NCBI GenBank assembly: GCA_903915035.1
Contig: CAIWRI010000099.1
Span: forward strand, 1 to 45,821
Reading direction: 5' to 3'
Length of the DNA: 45,821 nt
From: an uncultured Nitrosomonadales bacterium
GTDB lineage: Bacteria > Pseudomonadota > Gammaproteobacteria > Burkholderiales > Gallionellaceae
Every line of letters starts with the position of its first letter. Position 1 is the stretch's first letter. This document shows, in pieces, positions 36,855 through 45,674 of this stretch. The position numbers and the translations under genes are program-made. The notes under the pieces are model-generated. The model was not told the origin of the DNA. It ran no database searches and worked only from the letters and a program-made list of their open reading frames with translations.

Positions 36855-39800
36855 TTACTTGTTGCCCAACATGAGTTTAACCGGCACATCAGTTCCTTGT
36901 GCATCCACTTTTTCAGCGGGCAGTATTGTCAGCCTGTCTGCCGGCACGCCGGCATTTTTCAGCGTGCTTTCCGTGTCTGCGGCGCGCGCACCGGCTAGTT
37001 CCTGTAATGGTGACTCAGCCACGACGACTTTACTGCGCAAACGTTCAAACAGCAGGGTATAAAAATCAATGCCTTTGAGCTGACTGACTTCCTGTTCAGT
37101 CAGTGTGCGTTTTTTATGAAGCGTCAGACCGGACAGCACTTTGCCAATCGTGCTTTCCGTCAACTGGCCCGGATTCGCCTGCCGGAATCCCTGTTTGAGC
37201 GCAGCCAATTCCCCGTCATCAAACCGCGCGGCAAACAGTTTTTCAAGCACATGCTGGACTTTCGGGTCATGGCTGGCAAGCGGGCCCGGGTCTTCGCCGG
37301 CCTCCAGATGCTGATTGATGCCTTGTGCAAGGCTGCGGCGTAATTGCAAATCGGCAATCGCGACACGATCTGTTTCGGCATAGACGCCGTGTATAGCGAT
37401 AGACAGCCTGGGACGTTTGACCAGCATTTGCGCCAGATGCTGCAGCTTTTCCCGTTCAGGAGGCGAGAGCTGCGCATTGCCTGATTCGAACACGATATTT
37501 TCAACCGCTTTATCGCTGCCAAACAAGGCACCCAGCGCACGAAAAGGCGCGGTGACTATCTTGCCAAGGACATTGCTGAACGCCTTCCAGATGATACTGC
37601 GATAACTGAACCTGGGATCATCCAGACTGCCGGAGACAGGCAGCCCTAATTCAATTTTTCCGTCCGAATCCTGCAAAATGGCAATCGCCAGATCCAGCGG
37701 CAAATCTTTGGCCTCCGGACTCGACACGCGCTCACCCAGCGTCAACTGATTCATCACCACCTGATTGTCCCCCGCTAACTGACGCTGCTTCAGCTTGTAT
37801 TCCAAATCCAGTGACAATTTACCCGAAGTGATGCGCCGTCCGGCAAAAGTCGCCGAATAAGGCGTGAGTCTGGCCATTTCAATATTTTTAAATATCACCT
37901 TGATATCGGTCATATCGGCAGGATTGCTTAAATTGAGCTGACCTGCCGCATGGGCTGTACCGTATTCATCAACCAGACCGTCCAGCGTCAATTGACCCTG
38001 CGCATCACTGCGGGTTGACAGCCCGTTGATGATGCCCTTCAGATCATGAATCCGGGTGCCAAAGGGCAGCGCCAGCGAATAATCGGCATATTCCATCTGG
38101 CTTGCCACCAGACGCAAGCGGTCTATGTTGACACCGAACGGCGCAGATTTAATGGTTTGCTGCCCGGTACTTGCGACAGGCAGCAGTAGCTTATTAAAAC
38201 TGAGCGATTTATCCTTATTGATAATCAGTGTCGCATCGAGTCCGTTGATGACGAGTTCATTGATGTCTAGTTCAGACGGCGTGACGTCAAATGCGCGACT
38301 GGACAAGGACTTCAAACCCAGAAAAAGATTACCGGTATCCGCCTCGACCAGCCGCAAATCGCTCAGCGCAAAATTACCGCTGAATTTCGCGCCCTGCGCC
38401 CCGTAGCTGGCATGACCGGCTGCGGAAAGTTGCCCTTTGACCAGCTTTAACTTTGCCAGTCGGGACAATAAGGGTTGTGCAGGCAGTAAACTCAGATCGG
38501 CCAGCCTGATTTGAAGATCCACCGCAGGCTTGGCGGGAATCACCTGACCTTCTGCTGTAAAGCTGCCGCCATCTGCGCTGGTAAAGGACGCCGTCAAGGG
38601 CAATGCGATGTTCAAATCATCACTGATGTTGTTTATCTCAACGGCGATATTCTTAAGCCCCAATTGCGCCGCTTGATCTTTGAGCACGACATCAAAATTC
38701 TGAAGTTGCAGCTTGGCGAGCTGATAATGCCACGGCACAGTTTGCGGCTTTTCCGGCTTATTTGTTGTCCGGGGCAAGGCCTGCAGAATGTCGATGTGAC
38801 CCTGAGCATCGCGTGCAATATGCAGCTGCCCCTCATCCAGGGCAATGCGCCCCACGGTGGCCTGATGTTTATTCAGATTGACGTGAACATCTTCCACACT
38901 GCCTGTTCCTACGACTTGAGGGGCAGGTTCTGTCTGCAAAGCCAGCTTTATCACCTTGAGTTTGCCAAGCTGCGCAATTTGACTCGCAAGGTCAAAGCGG
39001 CCATCCACCGCTTCAATGGCGTCTACTGTAACGGCAGGTCCTGTTGCCGGCTTTAATTGAACGCCAGCAAGTTTAGCGGCTATCTGCGCCAGCTTGATCG
39101 CAGGCTTTCCCTGAGCATAGTCCAGCCGGTAATGCGCGGACAACCCTGCAATGCCCTTCACGCTAACCCCTTCCGGCAGATTAAGATAAGGCGCAAAATT
39201 TGCGACGTTTAAATTGTCAAGTTTGAAACTGCCACTCGCTGCCAGAGGATTCAGACTTGCCACACCTTGCCAGGCCAGCTGTGCGCCGAAGGAACTCAAT
39301 GCGGAGATGGTATATTGCCCCTTATTCCCCGGCAAGGAGGACAGTTCTGTCAGCGTCAGATCAAGCGGTTTGATTTGCGTGATGAAGGCAGGCTTGATGC
39401 GCTGATCCGCGAAGTTGAGTACCGTGCCTGACAATGCAAAGTGATGGATAAGAAATCGGGGCAAAGCGGTATCCGGCGTTTGCGTCTTTTTCGGGTCTTG
39501 CAGGGCCGAGATCAGCGCCGACCAGTTAAGTTTGCCATCGGCCAGCAATGAAGCCTGCACCTTGAGTCCCTCCAGCCGGATATCATCAAATACCAGTGCG
39601 CGTCGATACAGGCTGGCAGAGGATAAATCAATGACCAGTTCGTTAAAGCTCAGCAGCGGCTTGCCGTCAGGCCCGGTAAGATGCAATCCGGACAGGCGCA
39701 ACCGCCATTCAAAAGGATTGAACTCAGGGCGATTCATGGTGAGATGATGAGCGCCGGCACCGGCAATATATTTTTCCGCTTGCGCTTGCAAAATACGCGG

Positions 39801-39911
39801 CATGACCTGCCAGCTGAACAACAGGGCAGCCACAGTGAGACCTGCCAGCGTGAAGAAGAATGATTTGCGTGAGGGCAAATTAGACATATATAGAATCCAA
39901 ATAAGTCGCAA
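36855..39911 (-). CDS. DUF748/AsmA-like envelope protein
   Basis: A protein of about 1010-1018 residues with one N-terminal membrane helix (about 18-38) and a long beta-rich periplasmic part. It contains DUF748 segments (for example EYKLKQRQLAGDNQVVMNQLTLGERV and the following DLPLDLAIAILQDSDGKIEL) and an OmpA-like C-terminal region with VFESGNAQLSPPEREKL. AsmA-like proteins are thought to bridge the envelope and carry phospholipids. The start is uncertain: TTG at 39911, or ATG at 39887, which begins MSNLPSRK; neither has a strong ribosome-binding site. Confidence 0.88.
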   Translation of the reverse strand: MRLIWILYMSNLPSRKSFFFTLAGLTVAALLFSWQVMPRILQAQAEKYIAGAGAHHLTMNRPEFNPFEWRLRLSGLHLTGPDGKPLLSFNELVIDLSSASLYRRALVFDDIRLEGLKVQASLLADGKLNWSALISALQDPKKTQTPDTALPRFLIHHFALSGTVLNFADQRIKPAFITQIKPLDLTLTELSSLPGNKGQYTISALSSFGAQLAWQGVASLNPLAASGSFKLDNLNVANFAPYLNLPEGVSVKGIAGLSAHYRLDYAQGKPAIKLAQIAAKLAGVQLKPATGPAVTVDAIEAVDGRFDLASQIAQLGKLKVIKLALQTEPAPQVVGTGSVEDVHVNLNKHQATVGRIALDEGQLHIARDAQGHIDILQALPRTTNKPEKPQTVPWHYQLAKLQLQNFDVVLKDQAAQLGLKNIAVEINNISDDLNIALPLTASFTSADGGSFTAEGQVIPAKPAVDLQIRLADLSLLPAQPLLSRLAKLKLVKGQLSAAGHASYGAQGAKFSGNFALSDLRLVEADTGNLFLGLKSLSSRAFDVTPSELDINELVINGLDATLIINKDKSLSFNKLLLPVASTGQQTIKSAPFGVNIDRLRLVASQMEYADYSLALPFGTRIHDLKGIINGLSTRSDAQGQLTLDGLVDEYGTAHAAGQLNLSNPADMTDIKVIFKNIEMARLTPYSATFAGRRITSGKLSLDLEYKLKQRQLAGDNQVVMNQLTLGERVSSPEAKDLPLDLAIAILQDSDGKIELGLPVSGSLDDPRFSYRSIIWKAFSNVLGKIVTAPFRALGALFGSDKAVENIVFESGNAQLSPPEREKLQHLAQMLVKRPRLSIAIHGVYAETDRVAIADLQLRRSLAQGINQHLEAGEDPGPLASHDPKVQHVLEKLFAARFDDGELAALKQGFRQANPGQLTESTIGKVLSGLTLHKKRTLTEQEVSQLKGIDFYTLLFERLRSKVVVAESPLQELAGARAADTESTLKNAGVPADRLTILPAEKVDAQGTDVPVKLMLGNK

Positions 39912-39978
39912 GGACGAATTCTAGCGACTCCTTAACTGATTGCATAGCGCAGGACGATTATCACGCCCTGTCATATCC

Positions 39979-40006
39979 TTGTCATAACATCCCGCTAACA
40001 TAGGAT
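39979..40006 (+). promoter_or_regulatory. Probable sigma-70 promoter of the EAL-GGDEF gene
   Basis: TTGTCA (39979-39984) and TAGGAT (40001-40006) with a 16-bp spacer lie 14 bp before the start codon. A near-copy, TGTCATATC, occurs just upstream. The transcript leader would be very short. Confidence 0.4.
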
Positions 40007-40020
40007 GCTTAAGATAGTTT

Positions 40021-41871
40021 ATGGAAATTGACATGCTCGCGTCACAGCCAAATGAGCCAGCTCAAACGAATCTCCGGTTTTCAAACGATAACGGTCCGGG
40101 TGTGCCGGCAGCAGCCATGACACCGCTTCAGGAAATCATTGCGCAACGCAAATTAAGCGCCTTGTTTCAACCTGTCATCGACCTTCAGAGCGGCGAAGTC
40201 ATAGGTTTTGAGGGATTGATCCGCGGCCCGGCGGACAGTACCTTACATTCGCCGGTCAATTTGTTCGGTGCAGCCTTGCAACAGAACCTTTCACTGGAAG
40301 TGGAAATGCTGGCGCGCCAGATCGTCCTGGAGAGTTTTTCCAGACAAAAATTACCCGGCAATCTGTTCCTTAATATCAGCCCTGAGACGATGTCGCTGCC
40401 CAGCTTCAAAAACGGCAGGACACTGGAATTCATGAGTTCGCTGGGTATTGATCCTGCCCGCGTGGTCATGGAAATTACTGAAAACCAGCCGACCTACGAT
40501 TTTGAGGAAATGCGCAGTGCGCTGTTTCACTATCGTCAGATGGGTTTCAAGACCGCGATTGACGATCTGGGCGAAGGATTTTCCAGTCTGCGTTTATGGT
40601 CTGAACTGCGTCCGGAATACATCAAGATAGACATGCATTTCATACAGGGTGTTGATCACGATCCTGTCAAGTTACAGTTTTTGAAATCCATACAGCAGAT
40701 CGCCGGAAGTTGCGGCACCCGCGTCATTGCCGAAGGGATTGAGACGGAAGGCGAGCTGCGCGTGGTAAAAGATATCGGCATTGCGCTGGGCCAGGGATAC
40801 TTTATCGCCCATCCCAGCCCTACCCCGCCCTTGCTGGCCTCGAACGAGACCTGCCGCATCATCAATTCGAAAAATATCGGCGTATTCCCTGTCAACGGCA
40901 TGAGCCATCGCAGGCAAATAACAGCTGAAAAGCTGTTGAGTTATGTAGAACCCGCGCAACTTGAAACTTCAAATGAACAGATTTTTGAGCGCTTTTCCGG
41001 CAATGCCGCTTTGCATATTATCCCTGTGGTGAAAAACGGACTGCCGACAGGATTAATCAATCGCGATCAGTTCATCGACACCTTCAGCCAACCGCGACAG
41101 CGGGAGCTAACGGGCAAGCAAATCTGTCAGCATTTTATCCGGACAGATCCGCTGCTGGTAGAAAAAAGTATGCCTGTAGAAGAGCTCAGTTCCTTCCTGG
41201 CAGAAACGCCAACCCGGCATTTTGCCGATGGTTTCATTATCACCGAACAGGGGCGTTATATCGGCGTCGCTACCCTGCAGGACTTGTTGCGCGAATTAAT
41301 CAGAATGCAACAGGAGTCAGCGCGTTATGCCAATCCGCTCAGTCTGTTGCCGGGTAATGTGCCTGTCATTGAACACATTGAAGGCCTGCTGCAGATGAAT
41401 ACAAAATTTATTGCCTGTCATTGCAATCTTGATCATTTCAAGCCTTTCAACGACAACTTCGGCTATGGCAAGGGCGACGAAATGATCCAGCTCGTCGCAA
41501 GGTTGCTGGGCTGGGCCTGCGATCACACCATGGATTTTATCGGCCATATTGGCGGCGATGACTTTATTTTGCTGATGCAAAGCCGTGACTGGAAATCGCG
41601 TTGCGAACAGGCATTGCGCTCGTTCGAACAGGCAGCCTCCTTGCTGTTCAAGGAAGAACATATCCTCAATGGTGAATATTCGAGTGAAGGACGCGACGGG
41701 AAGCTGATCTTCCATCCGCTGACCAGTCTGTCCATCGGTGCGATTACCGTACTACCCGGACAATTCAGCTCTCATCACGAAGTTTCTGCCGCCATGAATG
41801 CGGCTAAAAAAATGGCTAAAAAAGTCGCTGGCAACAGTCTGTTCCTTGAGCAACGCAGAATCAGATCATGA
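40021..41871 (+). CDS. EAL-CBS-GGDEF cyclic-di-GMP protein
   Basis: A 616-residue cytoplasmic regulator. The EAL domain (about 35-275) keeps the catalytic set: EGL (64-66), N118, E151, DD (181-182), K202 and E238; the motif reads EGL instead of EAL. A pair of CBS-like segments covers about 300-430. The GGDEF domain (about 450-600) reads GGDDF (511-515), so a metal-binding glutamate is replaced by aspartate and cyclase activity is doubtful. It probably acts as a c-di-GMP phosphodiesterase controlled by nucleotide or GTP binding. No membrane segment is seen. Confidence 0.93.
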   Translation: MEIDMLASQPNEPAQTNLRFSNDNGPGVPAAAMTPLQEIIAQRKLSALFQPVIDLQSGEVIGFEGLIRGPADSTLHSPVNLFGAALQQNLSLEVEMLARQIVLESFSRQKLPGNLFLNISPETMSLPSFKNGRTLEFMSSLGIDPARVVMEITENQPTYDFEEMRSALFHYRQMGFKTAIDDLGEGFSSLRLWSELRPEYIKIDMHFIQGVDHDPVKLQFLKSIQQIAGSCGTRVIAEGIETEGELRVVKDIGIALGQGYFIAHPSPTPPLLASNETCRIINSKNIGVFPVNGMSHRRQITAEKLLSYVEPAQLETSNEQIFERFSGNAALHIIPVVKNGLPTGLINRDQFIDTFSQPRQRELTGKQICQHFIRTDPLLVEKSMPVEELSSFLAETPTRHFADGFIITEQGRYIGVATLQDLLRELIRMQQESARYANPLSLLPGNVPVIEHIEGLLQMNTKFIACHCNLDHFKPFNDNFGYGKGDEMIQLVARLLGWACDHTMDFIGHIGGDDFILLMQSRDWKSRCEQALRSFEQAASLLFKEEHILNGEYSSEGRDGKLIFHPLTSLSIGAITVLPGQFSSHHEVSAAMNAAKKMAKKVAGNSLFLEQRRIRS

Positions 41872-41920
41872 GAAGAAAACCACCCTTGATGGCAAAATTC
41901 GTCATGATCGTTCCTGCGCC

Positions 41921-41941
41921 CCCTCTCCCGAAGGGCGAGGG
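41921..41941. repeat. CCCTCTCCC hairpin upstream of plsC
   Basis: CCCTCTCCC-GAA-GGGCGAGGG forms a 9-bp stem with one mismatch. Similar pyrimidine-rich hairpins begin copies A and B of the mosaic repeat. Confidence 0.55.
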
Positions 41942-41976
41942 ATACCTATGTCGCTGCGCGGATTGAAGGATAACTC

Positions 41977-42831
41977 ATGAGATCGCTACCAGTCAGGGCC
42001 GTTTTCCGGGCGCTGCGTTTATCTTTGCATCTGGCTTACGGCTTGTCGATCGCTATTATTTTCCCGCGCTTTAGCCAGACTTTACGTCGTCGTATTTTGC
42101 TGCGCTGGTGCAGCGAAATGCTCACGATACTCAATATACGCATCAGCATGGCCTCGGATATTGCCCGATTACAATCAGGCATTATGGTCACCAATCACAT
42201 TTCCTGGCTGGATGTGTTTATCTTGAATGCCGTCGTGCCCATGCGCTTCGTCGCTAAAGCCGAAGTACAAAGCTGGCCGGTCATAGGCTGGTTTTGCGGC
42301 AGGGCACAGACCCTGTTCATCGAACGGGGTCGGGCTCGCGATGCTGCGCGCATCAACAAACAGATAGTCGAGTTGCTGCAAGGCGGCGATAGTTTGGCGG
42401 TATTTCCTGAAGGCACGACCACCGACGGCACCGCTATAGCGGCTTTTCATGCCTCACTATTGCAACCTGCCATTGATGCGGCCGTACTGATACATCCTGT
42501 CGCCATCCGCTATCAGGATGCGCAGGGCGCGCATTGCACGGCCCCTGCCTACATCGACGACTTATCCTTCGCAACTTCGCTGTGGAACATACTCAATTGT
42601 CGCAATCTACATGTGCAACTGACCGCCACGCCCTCGTTAAATGCGGCGGCCAGCGATAGACGCACCCTGACGCGACAAGCGTATCAGCAGATCAATGAGG
42701 CGCTCATCGTGATGCACGCGCATCCTCGCGCCGTTCAGCCGGCGGAGGAAAACAGAGAAGGAATTTACGATCTGCTGCTGTTCTCAGCAAAAACGGATGA
42801 GGTTGAACCGTTCATCATTCACACACAATAG
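41977..42831 (+). CDS. plsC: 1-acyl-sn-glycerol-3-phosphate acyltransferase
   Basis: A 284-residue membrane acyltransferase that makes phosphatidic acid. The catalytic H-x4-D motif is NHISWLD (73-79) and the substrate motif is FPEGTTTDG (143-151). A hydrophobic N-terminal helix is at about 15-32. The C-terminal 30 residues or so extend beyond the family core. The ATG follows AAGGATAACTC. It might also be an ornithine-lipid acyltransferase (OlsA type), which shares these motifs. Confidence 0.88.
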   Translation: MRSLPVRAVFRALRLSLHLAYGLSIAIIFPRFSQTLRRRILLRWCSEMLTILNIRISMASDIARLQSGIMVTNHISWLDVFILNAVVPMRFVAKAEVQSWPVIGWFCGRAQTLFIERGRARDAARINKQIVELLQGGDSLAVFPEGTTTDGTAIAAFHASLLQPAIDAAVLIHPVAIRYQDAQGAHCTAPAYIDDLSFATSLWNILNCRNLHVQLTATPSLNAAASDRRTLTRQAYQQINEALIVMHAHPRAVQPAEENREGIYDLLLFSAKTDEVEPFIIHTQ

Positions 42832-43151
42832 TGATTAGCCAGAAGCGGGCCTGTCTGCCGCAGGCAGGGGAAAAAGCCTGCCAACACTTGCGTAAGCTTC
42901 AGGTTAAAAGTGACTTTATAGCCGGTAAATTTCACTTTTATGAACACAAAGTTGACTGACTTGCTGCCTGAAACAATTCTTATGAGCAGGGGAGCCATTC
43001 TGTGTAGCAGGTCAGCGTCTCTGTGTAGCAGGTCAGCGTCTCTGTGTAGCAAGCCGGCATGATTCTGTAGCAGAAAAATATCTGCCGTAAACCAAAAAAC
43101 ATCTGCCATAAGCAAGAAAAAATCCGCCACAAGCGGGAAAATATCTGCCAT
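42819..43151 (-). CDS. Leucine-rich heptad-repeat reading frame, left arm
   Basis: A 110-codon frame that starts with ATG inside the repeat region. Its first half is built of seven-residue units such as MADVFWF, TADIFLL, HRDADLL and HRDADLL. The second half is not repetitive. It overlaps the plsC stop by 13 bp on the opposite strand. No ribosome-binding site is evident. It mirrors the + strand frame at 43199-43563. Translation is uncertain; the open frame may simply follow from the 21-bp unit. Confidence 0.25.
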   Translation of the reverse strand: MADIFPLVADFFLLMADVFWFTADIFLLQNHAGLLHRDADLLHRDADLLHRMAPLLIRIVSGSKSVNFVFIKVKFTGYKVTFNLKLTQVLAGFFPCLRQTGPLLANHYCV

Positions 43152-43471
43152 AAGCAGGCCAGCATGCCTGAGCAGCCGGGGAGGTGCTCGGCTGCTACCG
43201 AGTCAGGCTAACCTGCTTGCGAGAGAGGTTTTCTTGCTACCAAATCAGGCTGACCTGCTTGCGAGAGAGATTTTCTTGCTGCCGAATCAGGCAGACCTGC
43301 TTGCGAGAGAGGTTTTCTTGCTACCGAATCAGGCTGATCTGCTTGCGAGAGAGGTTTTCTTGCTACCGAATCAGGCTGACCTGCTTGCGAGAGAGGTTTT
43401 CTTGCTTATGGCAGATGTTTTTTGGCTACAGAATCATGCCGGCTTGCTACACAGAGACGCTGACCTGCTAC
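43003..43471. repeat. Large inverted repeat with heptad-coding arms
   Basis: The left arm (43025-43071 and 43092-43120) and the right arm (43397-43471) are inverted copies, perfect by eye apart from a 20-bp insertion in the left arm at 43072-43091. The left arm also starts with a tandem 21-bp duplication (43003-43045). The core between the arms holds the 42-bp tandem array. Each strand thus reads similar leucine-rich heptads. Confidence 0.75.
43199..43408. repeat. Five tandem 42-bp units
   Basis: Five direct 42-bp units begin at 43199, 43241, 43283, 43325 and 43367, with one to four differences between them. Each + strand unit encodes NQADLLAREVFLLP, that is, two heptads. There are no unique spacers, so it is not a CRISPR array. 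Confidence 0.9.
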
Positions 43472-43563
43472 GCAAACTCACTTTCCTGTTAAAAGAAGTC
43501 ATCTTTATGCTTGCTAAAACGGGTTCCCGGATCGGCAATCCTGTTTTTATTGATCTGAATTGA
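43199..43563 (+). CDS. Leucine-rich heptad-repeat reading frame, right arm
   Basis: An open frame through all five 42-bp units and on into MADVFWL, QNHAGLL, HRDADLL and KLTFLLK, ending KTGSRIGNPVFIDLN at the stop 43561-43563. The frame continues open upstream, and only TTG codons within the repeats are available as starts (for example 43234). No convincing ribosome-binding site. The heptad pattern would favour amphipathic helices. It may be a non-expressed repeat; I recognise no family. Confidence 0.25.
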
Positions 43564-43736
43564 GCAAAATTACGACGACCTCAGAATATGACTACTTAGA
43601 CCGGCTTTTAATACTTAGAAAGTTTCAGCATTGCCTGATTACATTAACTAAATAGTCAGCGGTACAATATCTTCGCTGTCTGAAGTCATTTGCCAGCTGA
43701 AAAATTCAATTCGATATTTTAATAAGGAGATCTATC

Positions 43737-44432
43737 GTGTTAAAGCAAGCCTACTTCCCCACTTCTGAAAGTCAACGCACTATCTGGTTCGGTCATTACA
43801 TTGCAAAATTGCCTGTCCATGCTTCCAGATTGGGAGTGAGCCCGGATGAGGTTTCCGGCACCATACTCGATTTGAATTATTACAAACGGATATCACAAGA
43901 TTTAGTTCCGGCCGCTCGAAAATACGATCTGGAAGTAACTGCTTTACGCAACAGTATTGCTAACGACCCCTCAGCCGGGCTTCAACCCTTACCTGTACTT
44001 GCTGTTTTTGAGGATATGCCCGCCATCCGCCCGTCCGGCATCCTGACTCGTTTATTTACACAAGTGCAGCGCATCAAGTTAAGTGACGGTTACAGCGAAT
44101 CTATCGGGCAAGATCTCGGCATTATCGGCAGCCAAAAAGTGGATACTCATGCTTATACCGAATTTTCTCTGGTCACTGTTCATGGTGTAAATAATGATCG
44201 TGTTGTGATCAAGTTTAAAAAGTATGGCCATGATGCGGTGATTATCGAGAGCCGTCGCAACGGAGGGGATTGGGAGCATTTGATGAATGCCACGATAAGT
44301 CCATGGAATGATGATAGACCTTTACTGGTGGCGAATATGCCGGAAATTCGCGAATATCAACTATGCTGGTATGACAAGGATCAAGCAGGTAATATCTTCA
44401 GCCCGGTACAAAAAATCACCGTCGGGATTTGA
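43737..44432 (+). CDS. Uncharacterised 231-residue protein
   Basis: GTG start at 43737 with a strong ribosome-binding site (AAGGAG, seven bases upstream). There is no signal peptide or membrane helix. The N-terminal part is helical (TIWFGHYIAKLPVHASRLGV, then RISQDLVPAARKYDLEVTALR). The C-terminal part is beta-rich and ends like an FN3-type strand pattern (YQLCWYDKDQAGNIFSPVQKI). It resembles a common unnamed bacterial family but I cannot name a function. A strong terminator follows, so it is a monocistronic unit. It is flanked by repeat DNA and a broken toxin gene. Confidence 0.8.
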   Translation: MLKQAYFPTSESQRTIWFGHYIAKLPVHASRLGVSPDEVSGTILDLNYYKRISQDLVPAARKYDLEVTALRNSIANDPSAGLQPLPVLAVFEDMPAIRPSGILTRLFTQVQRIKLSDGYSESIGQDLGIIGSQKVDTHAYTEFSLVTVHGVNNDRVVIKFKKYGHDAVIIESRRNGGDWEHLMNATISPWNDDRPLLVANMPEIREYQLCWYDKDQAGNIFSPVQKITVGI

Positions 44433-44467
44433 AAACCCATACTTTCGGAATTTAATCGCAAACAATG

Positions 44468-44504
44468 ATCACGCTCTGCACCGCACAGAGCGTGATTTAT
44501 ATTT
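44468..44504 (+). terminator. Rho-independent terminator
   Basis: A perfect 11-bp stem, ATCACGCTCTG / CAGAGCGTGAT, with loop CACCGCA, is followed by TTATATTT. It ends the transcript of the 231-residue protein. Confidence 0.88.
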
Positions 44505-44556
44505 GATGGTGACAGACAGCGATGAAACGTACAGCGGATGGTCAAAGTGAGGCAAA

Positions 44557-44916
44557 TCAGCGGATACAAGTGGTCAGAAAATAATCCCCCTGTGCTGCAA
44601 CGGCGCAAGCAATATGCAAAGCATCAAATTTCTTTAGCCCCGACTGATGGAGCGAGTTTGCAAGATGAATAATGCCATGCTCCGCTTCAACATCAGTACA
44701 GGCGTATTTCTTCCATTTTGCTATCTGTTCCCGCCGTTTCCGAAAAGGATTTTTCTCGTTTTCGTAATCCAGCATATAAGACCAGACAAGCTCATATAAG
44801 CCAGAGCGGATATTTTCCTGTATGTTTAGTTTCGCCTCGGCTTCCAACAATATTTTAATGTTGGATTAATCGTTAAATGGCCGATTAAACATGCCGTTAT
44901 CAAGATATAGCTTCAT
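44557..44916 (-). pseudogene. PIN-domain toxin gene broken by a nonsense codon
   Basis: ATG at 44916, behind GGAGTAAATC, begins MKLYLDNGMFNRPFND. It is followed by TAA in frame, then SNIKILLEAEAKLNIQ and on to KKFDALHIACAVAAQGDYFL. The family sequence usually has glutamine after FND, so CAA to TAA is the likely change. PIN toxins are metal-dependent ribonucleases; the first aspartate (LDN) and the later D-A-x-H motif are both visible but separated by the stop. The C-terminus (TTCIR, stop) is also short of the usual DD motif. Re-start at a TTG (44850) would omit the first catalytic residue. The gene lies 3 bp after hsdS. Confidence 0.65.
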
Positions 44917-44919
44917 GAT

Positions 44920-45585
44920 TTACTCCTTGCCATCAGCCAGTGGAAAAAGCTGCTGCACCAAGCCTTTTTTATGCGTTTTGAGGGCGTCGACCTTTTGGCT
45001 TTGCACACTGATCAGTTCGTCAATGCTGGACAGACAATCGGCGATTTTTTGCTGTTCTTTTAAAGAAGGAAAAACTATTGGGCGTGTTAGCAGATATTTT
45101 GAGTCAACATTTAAAGCTCCATTTGCCCTTGCGCCGACTGCTATAAAGTTTCGGAGCCATTTCCCGTGAATGTTTGTAGCAAATGGGTATTTCAAAAAAT
45201 ACGGTGAAACAAATTCTTGATCTACGCTAAAACATGTAAATATGCTATTGGGAACGGCACCCTGTTCTATACGTTCAAGAAGAGCCATTTGGCCTTCTGG
45301 ATGTTGCTTTGTTGAACTTTTGTTGTAGGCAAAATCGCCTTTTTTAATAACGTAGTAATTTTTGTACGCCTCGCCAGCAATTTCTTTACCAAACTTTTCA
45401 ATCTGAGTAACCAGACCTACACCCGCAGTAACGCTCATTAATGTATAACGGTTGCTTCCGGCCTTTTCAGTTATCAATGCCGCTATTTTTCCTAATGCTT
45501 TAGTATCCCACGCCCCCGCATCCTGAAAATCGGGGAATCTCAACGTCGGCACCACCACCTTTTTCATGTCCTTATTCATACGCAT
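44920..45585 (-). CDS. hsdS: Type I restriction specificity subunit HsdS, half length
   Basis: A 221-residue protein with a single target-recognition domain. The start TLRFPDFQDAGAWDTKALG and the C-terminal coiled-coil LKEQQKIADCLSSIDELI, then QKVDALKTHKKGLVQQLFP, are typical. Full HsdS proteins have two such halves and about 400-450 residues, so this is half. A second half might be encoded elsewhere, or two copies may dimerise, as known for some half-S subunits. hsdM and hsdR are not in the window. The start ATG is at 45583-45585; a later ATG (MKKVVVPTLRF) is also plausible. Confidence 0.85.
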   Translation of the reverse strand: MRMNKDMKKVVVPTLRFPDFQDAGAWDTKALGKIAALITEKAGSNRYTLMSVTAGVGLVTQIEKFGKEIAGEAYKNYYVIKKGDFAYNKSSTKQHPEGQMALLERIEQGAVPNSIFTCFSVDQEFVSPYFLKYPFATNIHGKWLRNFIAVGARANGALNVDSKYLLTRPIVFPSLKEQQKIADCLSSIDELISVQSQKVDALKTHKKGLVQQLFPLADGKE

Positions 45586-45673
45586 TCAATCCCGAAATCC
45601 CGCGCCCCTGAGCTAATTTTTTGAGCAGTGGCAACAGGTCTGCCATCAAGGCCAATTCGGCTTTGCTGCGCAC
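45572..45673 (-). CDS. Short reading frame upstream of hsdS
   Basis: A GTG-initiated 33-codon frame, reading VRSKAELALMADLLPLLK then KLAQGRGISGLNAYE. It starts 1 bp after the stop of the upstream partial frame and overlaps the hsdS start. The spacing suggests coupled translation, but no family was recognised and no ribosome-binding site is obvious. Confidence 0.35.
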   Translation of the reverse strand: MRSKAELALMADLLPLLKKLAQGRGISGLNAYE

Positions 45674-45674
45674 G

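Noticed and set aside
43199..43408. Possible CRISPR array
   Set aside because: The 42-bp units are directly adjacent with no unique spacers and read as an open frame.
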